This document shows, piece after piece, positions 1 to 11,318 of a DNA stretch of 64,000 nt; position 1 is the first letter of the stretch; each line of letters opens with the position of its first letter. The position numbers were made by a program, and so were the translations under genes. Under the pieces are notes generated by a model. It did not search any database and was not told the DNA's origin. It saw only the letters and a program-made list of their open reading frames with translations. This DNA comes from Massariosphaeria phaeospora (lineage: Eukaryota > Ascomycota > Dothideomycetes > Pleosporales), in assembly GCA_011032825.1 (NCBI GenBank), contig JAADJZ010000002.1, positions 1,736,001 through 1,800,000 of the forward strand. Direction: 5' to 3'.

Positions 1-3000
1 TACCTCTCCCCACTCCCTATTTGCCGCCCTCGGTCCCTTATCTCGCTCGGCTTGCCGAGTGCCCAGTATCCATACATAGCCGCGGGCCCGAGCCTATGCG
101 GGTCCCGCCCGACGCTTGGTGCAGCGCTGACAGGCAGGCTGGCAGCCGAGCGGCGGCAGTCGCGGGCGGCTGCCAAACGACCGGCCGGCATTTGCTTGCT
201 TGCTTGGTTCCTTCCTGTTGCGTGAGGCTTTTGCAAAGTGTGGTGCTTTGTCTCACCTTGGACCTACCTGCCCCAGGCGAGGCGTGTCCCGCAGCACTTA
301 TCCCCCACGTGCTGCTATCCGAATGGTTCTTTCGGCTGCGTATGTATGTACCATTCACACTCGTCACGTCTTACCCAAGCCCACCACACCCACCCGTACC
401 CCCCGTTACTGACCGTGATGGACCGCTCGTTGTCATTTCCTCCGAGGAGGTAGACAGACAGTACGCACCACCCCACGTCTGAGTGGGATCTGACGAACAG
501 TGATGCCAAACCTCTAAGCCACGCATCCGCATGTGAACAGTCCGCGTGCTGCATCCCTCGTGCTGCAACCCAGACCATCACCGCCAGGCCACCGCCAGGC
601 CACCGCCAGGCCACCGAAAACACTTCTCTCCAGGGCCGCGGGCTACGAGCCGTTGGATCAATGCCGTAGTGTCGACGCACGCACAATCGAATCCGGTAAC
701 TCGAGACCAGAATCAAATATCCGAATAGGCAGAAGCAGAAGCACGAGCACGAGTACGAGCAGACGAGGTCGGCACTCGCCGACCGTTCTTCCCTCCATCC
801 TGGTCACTGGAGACCGGCAACCTACATGCCGTCTCACACCGATAGCGGGCCGCCCGCTCGCCTTTTGTGCCGCCGCACGCGCCCGCCGTCATCTGATCCG
901 CCTCCCGCAGCAGCAGAAGCAGTAGAAGCAGGGCGCCGAGAGTAAGCCCAGGGCTGGAGTAAGCGGGACTCGTCCTGTCTTCGTATGACGTGGGATGACG
1001 CCAACGTAGACATATATTCTGCAAAGATGGATTGGGCGAAAGACCGGGTGATGGAAGGAGTAGGCCGCCGGGGGCCGAGAGTTCTGCACTCAAACGGCGC
1101 AGCACTGACTCTGTTCAAGGTTGCGTGTCGCTGGAAGTTGCAACGGTGCAAGGAGAAGGCTGCAGAGGGTGAGCAATCCTGCCGAGAATAGGACCGGAGC
1201 CTCGACTAGGGAGACAAATGGTGGATGTTACAGGCTGTTCGACCTTGTGAGCTCAGGCTAAGGGGGCAGTCACAGTAGCTGTGAATCCTCGTCCGAGTTG
1301 CTGCTGCATTTTCTTGAAAAAGGTAAGGTCTGAGCATCGAGCGCTAATCGCGAAACTCCATGGATGCTGCAATATGTGATTCGTTCCTGCCAGATATCAG
1401 TCCACTGATTGACCATTCAGAGGTGTGCTACGCCTCGGAGAACAAGGCGGATGAGCAAGTAGACTTATGCGTGTAAGACGGACGGGGAACGAGGGAAGTG
1501 TGCGCAGAAGCCTCAACTACGCATTTCGCACCTTGACCTCGCCAAAGCGGAAGATAGGTTGAATCTCCCGGTGGCTGTTCAAGTTCAGCGGAGATCGGCA
1601 TCGGCGCCAGGTTGTTTGCATGGAGAAAGTGTGATAGCGGACCCGAATTGCATCTTGAAGAGTCTCGTATAAAGACTACGCCGTATGTAGCGATCGTGAC
1701 AACGTCAAAAGTGACCGGCGCGTTTGGCGCCGCGGCCCTGTGGGTGGTGTGCGGTCTGACAGCTGCAGCCCAAGATTAGCACCTGTCAGATGCTCTAAGA
1801 AACAAAAACTCATGGCCCCGTATCTCACCCTCTCATTCTTCCATTACCTCCACACTCGTCTATCCACTCACGATTTCGCATATACTCAAAGGTTGACCGA
1901 TCAATGCAGCCAAGCCACATCCATGTCTCGAGACCCTTGTATGGCGACCCAACACCCTGGAGAGGGTCTGAGGAGGGGTAATCTGTTCAATTTAGGCATG
2001 CACATGTGCATACGAACTGTGTGTCGATTTGAGAGACCAAAATATGCCTGGGAGATCTTGGTACCAGATACTGAGTACATGGACTACATGGCGCTTGTAT
2101 TTCTCAGGGCGCGTTACTGCTGCCTTTGAGGCTACCGGTGTCCAGAGAGAGTCGAGGTCGGCGATGTGGCCTTTTTGTAGCGCTCACATATGGAGCAAAG
2201 GTCGTTGCAGACTTAGATCGATACCTAGAGCTTCAATATCGACCGCGGGTGCATCCGCCTCCACACCCGTCCCTCACTCCCGTAGTGCGGCATATCTTTC
2301 CGTAGGATCGACTTGCTCCAATACGTCTAGACTGACCTGCAGAGACAGACAGGAGGAGAAAGATATCCGAACCTCAAAGCGAAGCGAGAGTGCCGCGGTG
2401 CCAGCGATTATGCGGCGTACCGAAAATGACTGGCATTAATGAGCTGTAGGATTAGTCTGTCCACACCGCATTCAACAGACGCAGATACCATAGAATGCAA
2501 GACTGGTGTGTGTGTATGGGGAGAGAGTGTGAATGTGCTGTCGTGTGGACGTGGTCAACTGTAAGTTGTGACGGATGAGCATGTGCTGAGGTACACTTGG
2601 CGCGCATTCCCTGCTAAGTCCATACTCCGCTTACTTTAGACGCCCAGTAACATCTCTTGAGAATACAGCGGCCGGTGAGAAACGTAGATTGGGTGACCAT
2701 TGCATTTTGAAATCCAAAAGAAACAGGGACAGATGTAACCGAGAAAGCCAGAATCGTACATAGGTGAGCCAAAAATCCTCGATGTCCTTAGGAGTACAAC
2801 GTTGGTTCCGGACTGACGCGAACGTCACTGACCATCTTATTTCCACTAGTGAGGTAGATAGCGTTGACGAAATTCTTGATATAGTGTTTGCAGCACTAAA
2901 AGGAAGTGATTGAAAGGCCTCCCAGGCATTAGTAAGAAGAGCGTCGTGTAGTGTGTCCCTCACATCACAATTTCGCTAAAAGTGGTATGATGCCATTGCG

Positions 3001-3667
3001 CCTTCGCTGGAATAAGTACTGTGTGACTGAGAAGGCTTGCTGTTGGGTACTCTTAAAGGATGAGAGAATCGGTAGAGGGTGTCTTCGATTCCCGCTTCGA
3101 TAGCTCAATTCTTATACCCCCAAACAAGTCCTCGCCGTTGTATGACCTTGTGCAGCTGGCCGTAAAGAGGGGATTGACCTTCCTATGAGGGGCAGCTGCG
3201 TGTTCAGATCCTCGGGTCGCCGTCTCTTGTTCTGGCTGTGTTCGTGTTCAGGTGCTGCTCCGTAAAACACCGCAACCATTAAAAGAAGCCGAAGAGGCAA
3301 GAGTCAGGACATTCTCTTGAAAGCTTGTAGTGGCTGGTAATCCAGCTGAGGTCAAGGATATGACAATGGAGAGCGGCATTTGGTGAGGGTCATGTTAGAA
3401 GACCAGTGCGCTGCCATGTATGGCAGCGACCTGCAGGTGTAACCAAAATTGAGATCCTTCAATATGGAAAGTGGAGGTACTTCTCTCATCTGCCTTTCGC
3501 GACGTAGTCAATTCCTGGCCTTCTACGACAGATAAGAGTTAGCGAGTTCTGCCATTTGTGTACCAATTGGAACCTGTAGGCAATCTTCGAATGTCCAAAG
3601 TTAAGACTTGTGGCACAATGCCGGGGTCCGGCACGTTGTCTGTACCTCGCTCGTACGTTGTTCGACG
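1..3667. other. No gene recognised
   Basis: This stretch has only short, mutually overlapping open frames, most without an ATG and none with a recognisable motif. The first kilobase is GC-rich and contains a short 11-bp tandem repeat (581-613). A CACGTG hexamer lies near 307. A frame on the minus strand at 2631-2963 (about 110 codons) begins only at GTG and was not accepted as a gene. Confidence 0.6.
581..613. repeat. Short tandem repeat, three copies of 11 bp
   Basis: Three perfect consecutive copies of ccgccaggcca followed by a partial fourth are visible. The array is non-coding as far as can be seen. Confidence 0.85.
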
Positions 3668-4312
3668 TTATCTTCCTCGATCAGGTGCCGCTTGCATCGT
3701 GAGAGTCATCTCCGCGGTCCACTCGTATACCAAAATCTTATTTATGCTGGCGCTATCGTCAAAGGCTTCTAAGACGGGTGTATGGTAGTTCCGAGCCTCT
3801 GTCACGGGAGTCAGCTCAGCTATAGATATACCGTGGAAGCGACGACGCTGTTCCATAGAATATCTGCTTTTCTTTCTGGAGTGGTCATCGCGGAGGTCTT
3901 GGTTATCGTAGGTGAGTACTGCGCTCTCAAAGTCCTCGCCGCACAAACGTGGGACATGGTCGTACAAAATGCACGGTGCCATCTCATCAATAAGGCCTTG
4001 GGTTACCTGTGAGACGTCTTGTATCTGGTAGGCGTACGGCACTCGTTCCCCAGCTTGACTACCTCTTAAGCCGTGGCCTCGTGGCCGATACATGCTGTTT
4101 TCTAGCGCGATGGTAGATCTTCCGAGAGATGCTAACTCCCGTAGTCTATGGTAGCGTAACGTAACGGGGCGTGGGCTCATCTCATACTTATCCGACCGGG
4201 AGGCGTGTAGGATGGAATCGAGGTTGATTCGCGGTTGAAGCAGTACGCATTGCCGTTGCCGCCTCTGCGGATAGGTACTTGTATCATAGCGCGTGCGAAA
4301 GACGTAGGCCAT
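3668..4312 (-). CDS. Orphan hypothetical protein, 214 aa
   Basis: This frame starts with a true ATG at 4312 and has balanced, gene-like codon use. Just upstream of the ATG (about 4335-4400, minus strand) is a pyrimidine-rich tract of the kind seen before other start codons in this window, which suggests a real transcription start. The protein is hydrophilic and charged, with no signal peptide or membrane segment, an Arg/Lys-rich patch in the middle (DDHSRKKSRYSMEQRRR) and a C-terminus ending in APDRGR. I recognise no domain. A short upstream ATG in another frame could act as a uORF. A 130-codon open frame further upstream (4343-4735) has no independent support. It could be a lineage-specific gene or a chance open frame. 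Confidence 0.4.
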   Translation of the reverse strand: MAYVFRTRYDTSTYPQRRQRQCVLLQPRINLDSILHASRSDKYEMSPRPVTLRYHRLRELASLGRSTIALENSMYRPRGHGLRGSQAGERVPYAYQIQDVSQVTQGLIDEMAPCILYDHVPRLCGEDFESAVLTYDNQDLRDDHSRKKSRYSMEQRRRFHGISIAELTPVTEARNYHTPVLEAFDDSASINKILVYEWTAEMTLTMQAAPDRGR

Positions 4313-6007
4313 CGAGTTGTTTGCTTTTCCTCTCGTCTGGCATTACGGCATTGGTAGGAAGGGTAAACGAGAAACAGGAAGACGAGTGAACGAGTTGCAG
4401 TGAGTAGGAAAGAGAATCTTGACGGTGCGCGGGTGGTCGAGGGCGCTCTTTCCTAGCAGATGGACAGCCAACACTTGCGAGACGTCATGATCCCTCACCA
4501 CCTCGACCGGCTCTCGCGTCAATCTCTCGAGTCCAACTCGGCTGTCAGCGATTAGATGGCGTGAAATGATGCGAGAAGTCGTATTTCTAGGCTCAGCGCG
4601 GTTCACCAGTTGTTGCTCGATCAAAGTGACAGCGCCTGCGCGGCCACTGCGGACGTTCCCGAGGTCGCAGCGCACACACCACACCAAGATCTGCACCCAC
4701 CGCCGGGCGAACACTCGCCCACGCCCACGCGACAACGGAACCCGCAGCAGGACAGCAAGATGAGTTCAATATGGCCGCGAATGAGCATCGTCGTCGTCAC
4801 TTTCCGAGAGGACACTGGCCCCAATTGGCGCCCAGGGCTCCGTGCATTCGAGTCGCCGGGGGGAAATTAAATCTGGGCGTGCTTTCTCCTGAGCGGCCAC
4901 GACGGTCGTCACAGCGACAACGCATCGGGCGCCCGCTTCACAGCCATACCCGTGGACTGCTGTACAGCAGCTACGGCGAGTGCTTACGTACATACAGCAG
5001 CCAGCAGCATCGTCGCTCACCACGCCGGCCGGAAGCGCCTGCAGTATGACGCTGCGGCAACGAGGACGGCGAAGCGGACAACGGCAAGTTTTCGCACCTC
5101 GTCGGGGTCTGGCGACACTTGGACTCGCCGCTGGCCACGCCGCCGGGCCGTGGACAGAGAGGACCACCGGTGCAAAGGGTTAGAGACGGTAGACGGTACT
5201 GTAGACGGCGGTCGGCGGTCGACCCCCTTTCCACGGTTCTGCGCCGCCGGGGCAGGCACCTCCGCAGGGTCTTGGCCGAGGCTGGAAATTGCGACCAAAG
5301 CGGCAGTTGCGCTGATGGATGGCTGCGCTGCCCCTTCCGCCCATAGACGTCGTAGCCGTGGTGTAGTTAGGTGTAGTTAGTAGTCGGTAGGTGGCAGCGA
5401 GAGCCACGTCGCCGCGGGCGTCCACGAGCGCTCCACCGTCATGCGGCGCACAAAAAGACATCAGGGCTTGCCGAAATCTCTGCAGCGTGGTTGTGCAGGC
5501 CGCCGCCGCTGCAGCTGGACGCTGACCAGGTGCGATGGGCCCAATGCGGACGTAATCAAAGAAGATTACCGCTAGGCGCCGCCGATCAGGTACAATCGCG
5601 CGTCCGATTGGCTTGCCCCTGGCGCCCCGTTTGCGCCGCGATTCGTTTGCTGGAGCGGCCTCGCCAGTGACCAGTCTACGCCGCACGGGTGGTGCCAGTG
5701 CCAGTGCCAGTGCCAGCCAGCCCGTGCCAGCGCTGAGCCGCCAGTCCGCCTTGAGCCTTGACCGCCGCCCCATCCCCCCCCGAGCGCATCTCCTGCGTGC
5801 CCCCATAAGTAGCCGCTGCGCCGCCCCATCCCCCGAGCTCCTTCTTCTCCTCTGCCGCACCCAAGCTGGACTTTGACTTCCACTCGCTCTTTGCTGTGTA
5901 GCTTCACTCCTTCAGCTTCAGCATCACACTCCTTCACTTCGCCCATTCCTAAAAGTCCTCAGCTCTTCTTACCATCCCGCATCCGGAACCTGTCACCCGT
6001 CGCACAG
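4313..6007. other. Intergenic region and promoter of the BYS1-like gene
   Basis: Several long frames on both strands overlap each other, are rich in Arg/Ala/Pro and lack motifs; I read them as GC-rich non-coding DNA. A perfect four-copy TGCCAG hexamer array lies at 5693-5716. The last 140 bases before 6008 are strongly CT-rich, a typical core-promoter and leader signature for a highly expressed fungal gene. Confidence 0.5.
5693..5716. repeat. Microsatellite (TGCCAG)x4
   Basis: Four exact consecutive TGCCAG hexamers lie about 300 bp upstream of the secreted BYS1-like gene. Confidence 0.85.
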
Positions 6008-6940
6008 ATGCAGCTCATCACCCTCGCCGCAGCCGCAGCGCTTGTCGCCACCGTTTCCGCCGATGTCAGTGCCGCCGCCTTCAACCTGAACTCGACCTGC
6101 GATACTGCGCAGCCCAAGGCGCGTGTCTTCAACCGATGCCCGTACAAGGTCTACCTCTGGTCCGTGCTACAAGGCAAGGGCTGCCCTCCTGACGGTGGTG
6201 CCGTACTTGAGCCGGGTGCCTTCTACCAGGAGAACTTCAGGTACCCCTCAGATGACAAACCCGACGTCGGCGTGTCCATCAAGATCTCCAAGATCAACAC
6301 CTGCAGCAAGGAAGTCGACAACGTGCAGCTGGAGTACTTCATGGAGGACCGAGCCGACAAGCAGCCGTGGAAGGGCAATTACCATGATGTCTCGTACGTC
6401 GACTGCCTCGGAAATAGCTGCCCTACCAAGAAGGAAGGTTTCTACATGAAGAGCGGCAACGAAAACGGCCAGTTCATGGCCAGCGAAGCAAATCCCAATA
6501 TCTGCCCCGAGCTCAGCTGCAACAACCCCACCGACTGTGCCAAGGTAGCCTACATTATGCCTGACGATAAAAGGACCAAGACCTGCGACCTCAAGGCCAA
6601 TGTGGACTTCTACATGTGCGTTGACTCTCCAGAGGGCGACTACAGCGCGCCCAGCACTCCAGAGGAACCCGAAGAGGAGCCCAAAGAGACATCCGCCGAG
6701 ACTCCCAAGGAGACCGCCGCGCCCAGCTCATCCGCGCCCGTGGCTACCTCGGACGCGCCCGCCTACACTCCAGAGCCACAGGTTCAGAAGGAGGCTGTCC
6801 ACGAGCCCGTCGTCACACCATCCCCAGTGGCCGAGCTTCCCAAGAACGTCAAGACCGAGGTCGTCTACGTCACTCAGTTCGAGTACGTCAACGCGAAGAG
6901 GCACGCTCACGGTCACCGGCACCAGCAGTTCCGCGCATAA
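6008..6940 (+). CDS. Secreted BYS1/thaumatin-like protein, 310 aa
   Basis: Likely an extracellular or cell-wall protein of the fungal BYS1 (Blastomyces yeast-phase-specific) family, which has a thaumatin-like fold. ATG 6008 is the first ATG of the frame; the frame upstream is open but has no ATG. Residues 1-18 form a signal peptide (MQLITLAAAAALVATVSA). Residues about 30-210 hold the cysteine-rich domain, including the family-like opening RVFNRCPYKVYLWSV and many paired cysteines (CPPDGG, CSKEVD, CLGNSC, CPELSC, CDLKANVDFYMC). Residues about 215-280 are a Ser/Thr/Pro/Glu linker, likely O-glycosylated. The tail contains VVYVTQFEYVNAKR followed by a His-rich end. No GPI signal is visible. It is a single exon. 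BYS1 homologues are phase- or stress-regulated in dimorphic fungi; the role here is inferred only from family membership. Confidence 0.85.
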   Translation: MQLITLAAAAALVATVSADVSAAAFNLNSTCDTAQPKARVFNRCPYKVYLWSVLQGKGCPPDGGAVLEPGAFYQENFRYPSDDKPDVGVSIKISKINTCSKEVDNVQLEYFMEDRADKQPWKGNYHDVSYVDCLGNSCPTKKEGFYMKSGNENGQFMASEANPNICPELSCNNPTDCAKVAYIMPDDKRTKTCDLKANVDFYMCVDSPEGDYSAPSTPEEPEEEPKETSAETPKETAAPSSSAPVATSDAPAYTPEPQVQKEAVHEPVVTPSPVAELPKNVKTEVVYVTQFEYVNAKRHAHGHRHQQFRA

Positions 6941-8525
6941 GGGCAAAGCCAGCACACGTGTATATTTGTACCATCGTAATATTTTGGCCTATCCGGTGGT
7001 GGGAGGAGGGCGTTCTTGCGAAAACCGATGCCCAAGCCCAAGATACCTATTTCGCGCAATATCCGAGAGAAATGATGGGGAAACGGGGTTTTGGAATACG
7101 CTTCCATGTAATGACGAGGTAGCTGCGTCGACAGGCAAATTCACTTCTATTCTCCATCGTCTATACTCGGCGCACACTCGTCATGTCTGTGTTCTTGCCT
7201 GCTTCTAGCGTAAACCCTTCGAGTTTTCGCCTCTCTTCGACAAGCTCCCTGATCTCGCGGTGGCTCGGTCCGTTACTGTTCTTGGTTACATACTTGGGTC
7301 ACGATGTCATGTCATGATATACCACTTGCCCTGGGAGGCTCCCGGCTCGAAACATAAGTTTTTCTTTCCTTTATCCGCTTCAACCATAGGCCCGTCAGGC
7401 GCCTTCTTTTTACGTATGGACACGGGGATGCAGAAAATTCAGTTCGTCCAGGCTTGGAGTAGTCCGTAAAATGTTTATTGTTTAGTATTATCTCGTGCCA
7501 AATAGATCCTCTCGTTAAAAACATTCAACCTGCACACTGTCATCGTGAACTGTGGTCTCAACTAGCTTTTGGGTTGACTTTGTTCCTGCGTGTTGGCACG
7601 GCTGGCAGCGTGTGGCTCCAGCGCGGGGAGCCGTCTCGCTACCCGCGCACCTTATCCTAACCATGGGACGCGACTTCCACGTTCATCCAGTCGTCCAACT
7701 CGTATTCCCTACCTCTGAAACTGATATCCTGACCGCTCAGCTGGGTGTTTCTCGCTGTCCAAGATGGCAAGATCGAACCCCGATGACATGACGACGCCTG
7801 TGCACCTTCCCTCCCGGCCAACCGCCGGGCGGCGCCTTGCACCTCGCCAACACCGCAACTTGATTGCTTACACCTGGGCACCGGCCAATCCACATGCGCC
7901 CGCTCACGACCTCGCCGAAGCGCTCGCCGCGAAATTCGACAATCATGTCAACAGCAAATAATGCAAGCTGGTCGACCAGCAACGCTAACAGTTCGCGGAT
8001 CAATTTTGCGCTCGACTAGACAGTGCGCGTGCGCGCGGCTCAATAATGACTTCGCCTAGGCTTGGGCGGCGCTCAGGCCAGGCTCTCTCATTTCTCCCCA
8101 TCCCTCACCCTTTTCTCTCCTTTTCCGCATCGGCGAGCGACAGGCTCAACATGGCAGAAAACGATATTTACCCCGCGATTTTCATCTCCGTCGATCGACG
8201 AGGCTGCCGGTTGGCTCTTTGCGCAAGATTGGGGAGAAGCGGGTTGTCAGCTCAGCTCTACTCAGCTTTACTTAGCGCAGATCGCGCTACAATCTGACAG
8301 CGCAGTCGCTGGCCTACTGGTCTACGACGAGATGCTACCTGTTTGAGAAACCGAGCGTGTACAGTGAGGAGGCGGCACGGTGACATGCATTCGTATCGGT
8401 CAGTTTACTGTCGTGGTCGCGGACTCTGATTTTCGTCGCGTGTTCCGTTTAGAGTTGCCCATCGCTTGGTTCCGCTGCCATATGGTGGACCGTGGGCACG
8501 CACTGGGCTCTTAACGCGGGCACTT

Positions 8526-8534
8526 TACTCCGTA
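8526..8534 (+). repeat. TACTCCGTA motif copy 1
   Basis: Exact TACTCCGTA. Five copies (either strand) were found by eye in the window, all intergenic. Function unknown. Confidence 0.6.
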
Positions 8535-8946
8535 CCGAGTTTGAATCTCACCCGGCGCCCGTTCGCAAGACTCAGGATGCAGGCTAGTCGGTTATTTTTC
8601 GTTACGTTCATGAGGTGAGCTGTTTTGTTTCGCTAGTGCGACCGTTTTGCGATTTTTCTTCTTCTCTATCAACCTCCACATATCCCCCCCCCCCACATTC
8701 AACACTCAACAGCGTCATCGAGACCGTCAATCTGACGTACGCAGGGCGCCAAGTGACGCGCGGCAATCACATAACTCTCACCTGCGTCATCTAGGCTGAA
8801 ATCTCTTCACGTTGCTAGCTTCTAGAACGTCTGTCTTTTCACTGTCAAGAGATGTCGTTGGCGGGGAAAATCCGACGTTGCATTTTTTTATGGAGCATTT
8901 CTCTACGCTTGACCAGTAGGGCTGACAACCGAGAAATAGGGTCCAT

Positions 8947-8955
8947 TACGGAGTA
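8947..8955 (-). repeat. TACTCCGTA motif copy 2
   Basis: TACGGAGTA on the plus strand, the reverse complement of the motif. It lies 412 bp after copy 1 and in the opposite orientation. Confidence 0.6.
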
Positions 8956-10340
8956 CACTTTGGCTGAATGCAGTAATTCGGAGTGGTTGGTGGATATCAC
9001 GCCTAGTCTCGGACGTACCCTCGGATCCACGATTGATAAACGGTAGAGGTTCTGTCAGTCATAGTTCGTTCACCGATTGTACCGATTGGTGGTACCTAGC
9101 AATTAGCATTCATCAGTTCCTTAATCGCTCAACACGTTCGCGTGTGCCACTCCTAATGCCGACATTCAGCCCTACTGGGCGGCGACACGGTAGGTACCGG
9201 ATCTTCAAAGCGAATACCTACTCACACCGCTAACTATGTGCTCAGAGAAACGTAACAAGCTGTCACATGCCATTACTACCTAAGAAGAACAACAGCGAAT
9301 TATGTTCCACCACCATGACGTTGACTGGCAGAATTACCACCTACTCTGAGTGGACCCTCTCTATGTCCTCGTAGCAAACGTCCCACCGCTCACTTCTACG
9401 GAACCCTGCTCCGTCCACCGAGCTGGCCCATGGAACAAACTCGTTCTACGCACCGATCTAGACTACACTAACCACGCGTCTACAGCTCTAGTCTACCTGA
9501 ACATCTTCTTTCTCCACCCCGCCACAGTCACATGCCGTCGCGGCACTGTCTCCGGCTGGTGAGATAGCCAGCGTACCATTGGAACTTCCACGGCAAATGA
9601 CTTCCAGGTGACTGCTCTCTACCGCAACAGTACCTACTCCAGGCCTGGACTGTGAATGCTGTCGGCGTGATTCTAGACAGCCGGCACTACATACGCATCT
9701 TCGTATGCGCTTTCAGCATCGGGACACTATGACGCTATATAAATTTCTGCCCACTGTTACTAACTGCGGTCGCGGACGAAGAACCATAGCTCCGTTACGC
9801 ATAAGGCGTTCGCTTCCTACACTAACGCTCAACGCGCGGCTCGGGCTACCACATCTGTGGTCCCTACTAAAGAAAACCATGTGGTCTTTAGATTAGAATG
9901 GAATGGAGACTCTGGTCGCCGACTTGAGCGCCCGGAAATACCCAGGCGCTCTAAATCCGGTCGGCGACGTCGAGAGGGAATTAGTCTAGTCTAGGTGCCG
10001 ACCGACAAGAACGCTGAGGATCGCGAAATCAACTCTGCGGCCTGAGCTACGCTTTCTTTTTCTTTTTCGTATACCAAGGCAACTCCTTAAAGAACGAGGC
10101 AGTTATTAGTAGGGGCTATCTAAAAGGAGAGGTATTGGGTTTGCGCATGTGTGCACAGGTCACTCGCGTGGATGCATAGATAGAGAGTCGCTTTGAGCGA
10201 GATGGTATGTATGGTAGGTATCATTTGTGGGTTCGTGTAAGGTACATGAGTATGGATAGGTAGCCAAGTCTATCGGATGTAATGTTCAACCTAGATATCG
10301 AATCACTAGCTACTATCACTCCCAGCGCCAAAAACCTATT

Positions 10341-10580
10341 CCACTCTACTGCATTCACTCCATTCACTCTATGTATTTCACTCTATTCACTGCTATTGTT
10401 ACATTCACTGCATTCACTCCATTCGCTCTATGCAATTCATTCTATTCACTGTTATTATTACACCCACTGCACTCACTGCATTCACTCTATTCACTGTTAT
10501 TATTACATTCATTTATTTACTACACTTATTGCATTCACTCTATTCACTCCATTCCCTCTATCCACTCCACTCCTCTCCCT
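10341..10580. repeat. Degenerate ATTCACT-type minisatellite
   Basis: About 240 bp built from variants of a roughly ten-base unit such as CATTCACTCC and CTATTCACTG. A higher-order unit starting TCTATTCACTG recurs at 10382, 10441 and 10486 and is followed by TTATTATTA-like spacers. The array is open in two plus-strand frames, giving Leu/Ser/His/Thr-rich text, which I attribute to the repeat and not to a gene. Confidence 0.85.
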
Positions 10581-11318
10581 TCCCCCCGCCTTAGCTGTCC
10601 ACCTAGTCCTACTTCTCTATCCCACTTGCTTCTACTCTATTCCCTCCCCCCGTCCGCCTACTATCTAGAGCAAAAACGAGCAGACGACGCAATGTATATC
10701 GGAGCGCAAGCGAGCGGACGTATAGTAAGTAGGTTATGTATACAACGCGCATGTCTATGTATCTGTATCTAGATGCCTTATGTGTGCTTTGAAAAGTCTT
10801 GGTAAACAATCTCTTTAATTTTGGATTGGCGATTGCGTAGGGGGGTGTGGGTATAGTATGTTAATAGGGAAGAAGGTAGGACATGTACACATTGCATGGC
10901 AAGGCTATCTCTAGCGAAACTCAAGTGGTACTAGAGAGGGTTTAGAGAGAAGGAAATAAGAAGGTGGAATTGTAGAGACTAGTTGTCGCGGTGGGTGGGG
11001 TACGTTTGTCTTTCTTTGGAGTAGGTCGCATGCATTAGGTAGTATATGTTATAGACGTTGATGGGGCGTAGGGATACTGCATTTACACATTACATACCCA
11101 TCGTACATGAATAAAATGTAGAAACAGGATATCGTTCACGAACAGTGTTTGTAAGCACATGTTCTGCTAATAGAGTTGGCTTGCTGCTCTAGAAGATGTA
11201 AGGTGTAGTAGTGGTTATCCAATTCTTCTTTCTCCACCTATCTATACCGCCCCTCCCTCCCTCCGCTTCCCACACCAAGAAGTAAGTCTACTCCCCAGCC
11301 ATAGTCTCCCATCCCCCT
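10581..11318. other. No gene recognised
   Basis: Low-complexity, relatively AT-rich sequence between the minisatellite and the 3' end of the cyclotransferase-like gene. I see no convincing open frame. Confidence 0.55.

Larger units (their letters stand above)
6941..10324. other. Gene-poor region
   Basis: No supported gene. A CACGTG hexamer at 6955-6960 lies just after the BYS1-like stop codon. A run of 11 C occurs at 8684-8694. Two copies of the nine-base motif TACTCCGTA/TACGGAGTA lie at 8526-8534 and 8947-8955. Between about 9240 and 9700 there is protein-like text broken by stop codons in every frame, possibly a decayed gene, but I could not assign it to a family. Confidence 0.55.

Noticed and set aside
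2631..2963. 110-codon frame on the minus strand
   Set aside because: Begins only with GTG and has no recognised motif or splice-supported extension.
5180..5860. 226-codon open frame on the minus strand
   Set aside because: Arg/Ala/Gly-rich, no motif, conflicts with other frames, and lies in the promoter region of the BYS1-like gene.
8460..8570. tRNA-like segment with CTCTTAA and GTTTGAATC
   Set aside because: Anticodon and acceptor stems do not pair.
9240..9700. Protein-like text interrupted by stops
   Set aside because: Could be a decayed gene, but no frame or family could be assigned, so it is not listed as a pseudogene.
10282..10772. Leu/Ser/His-rich open frames on the plus strand
   Set aside because: They are translations of the minisatellite.
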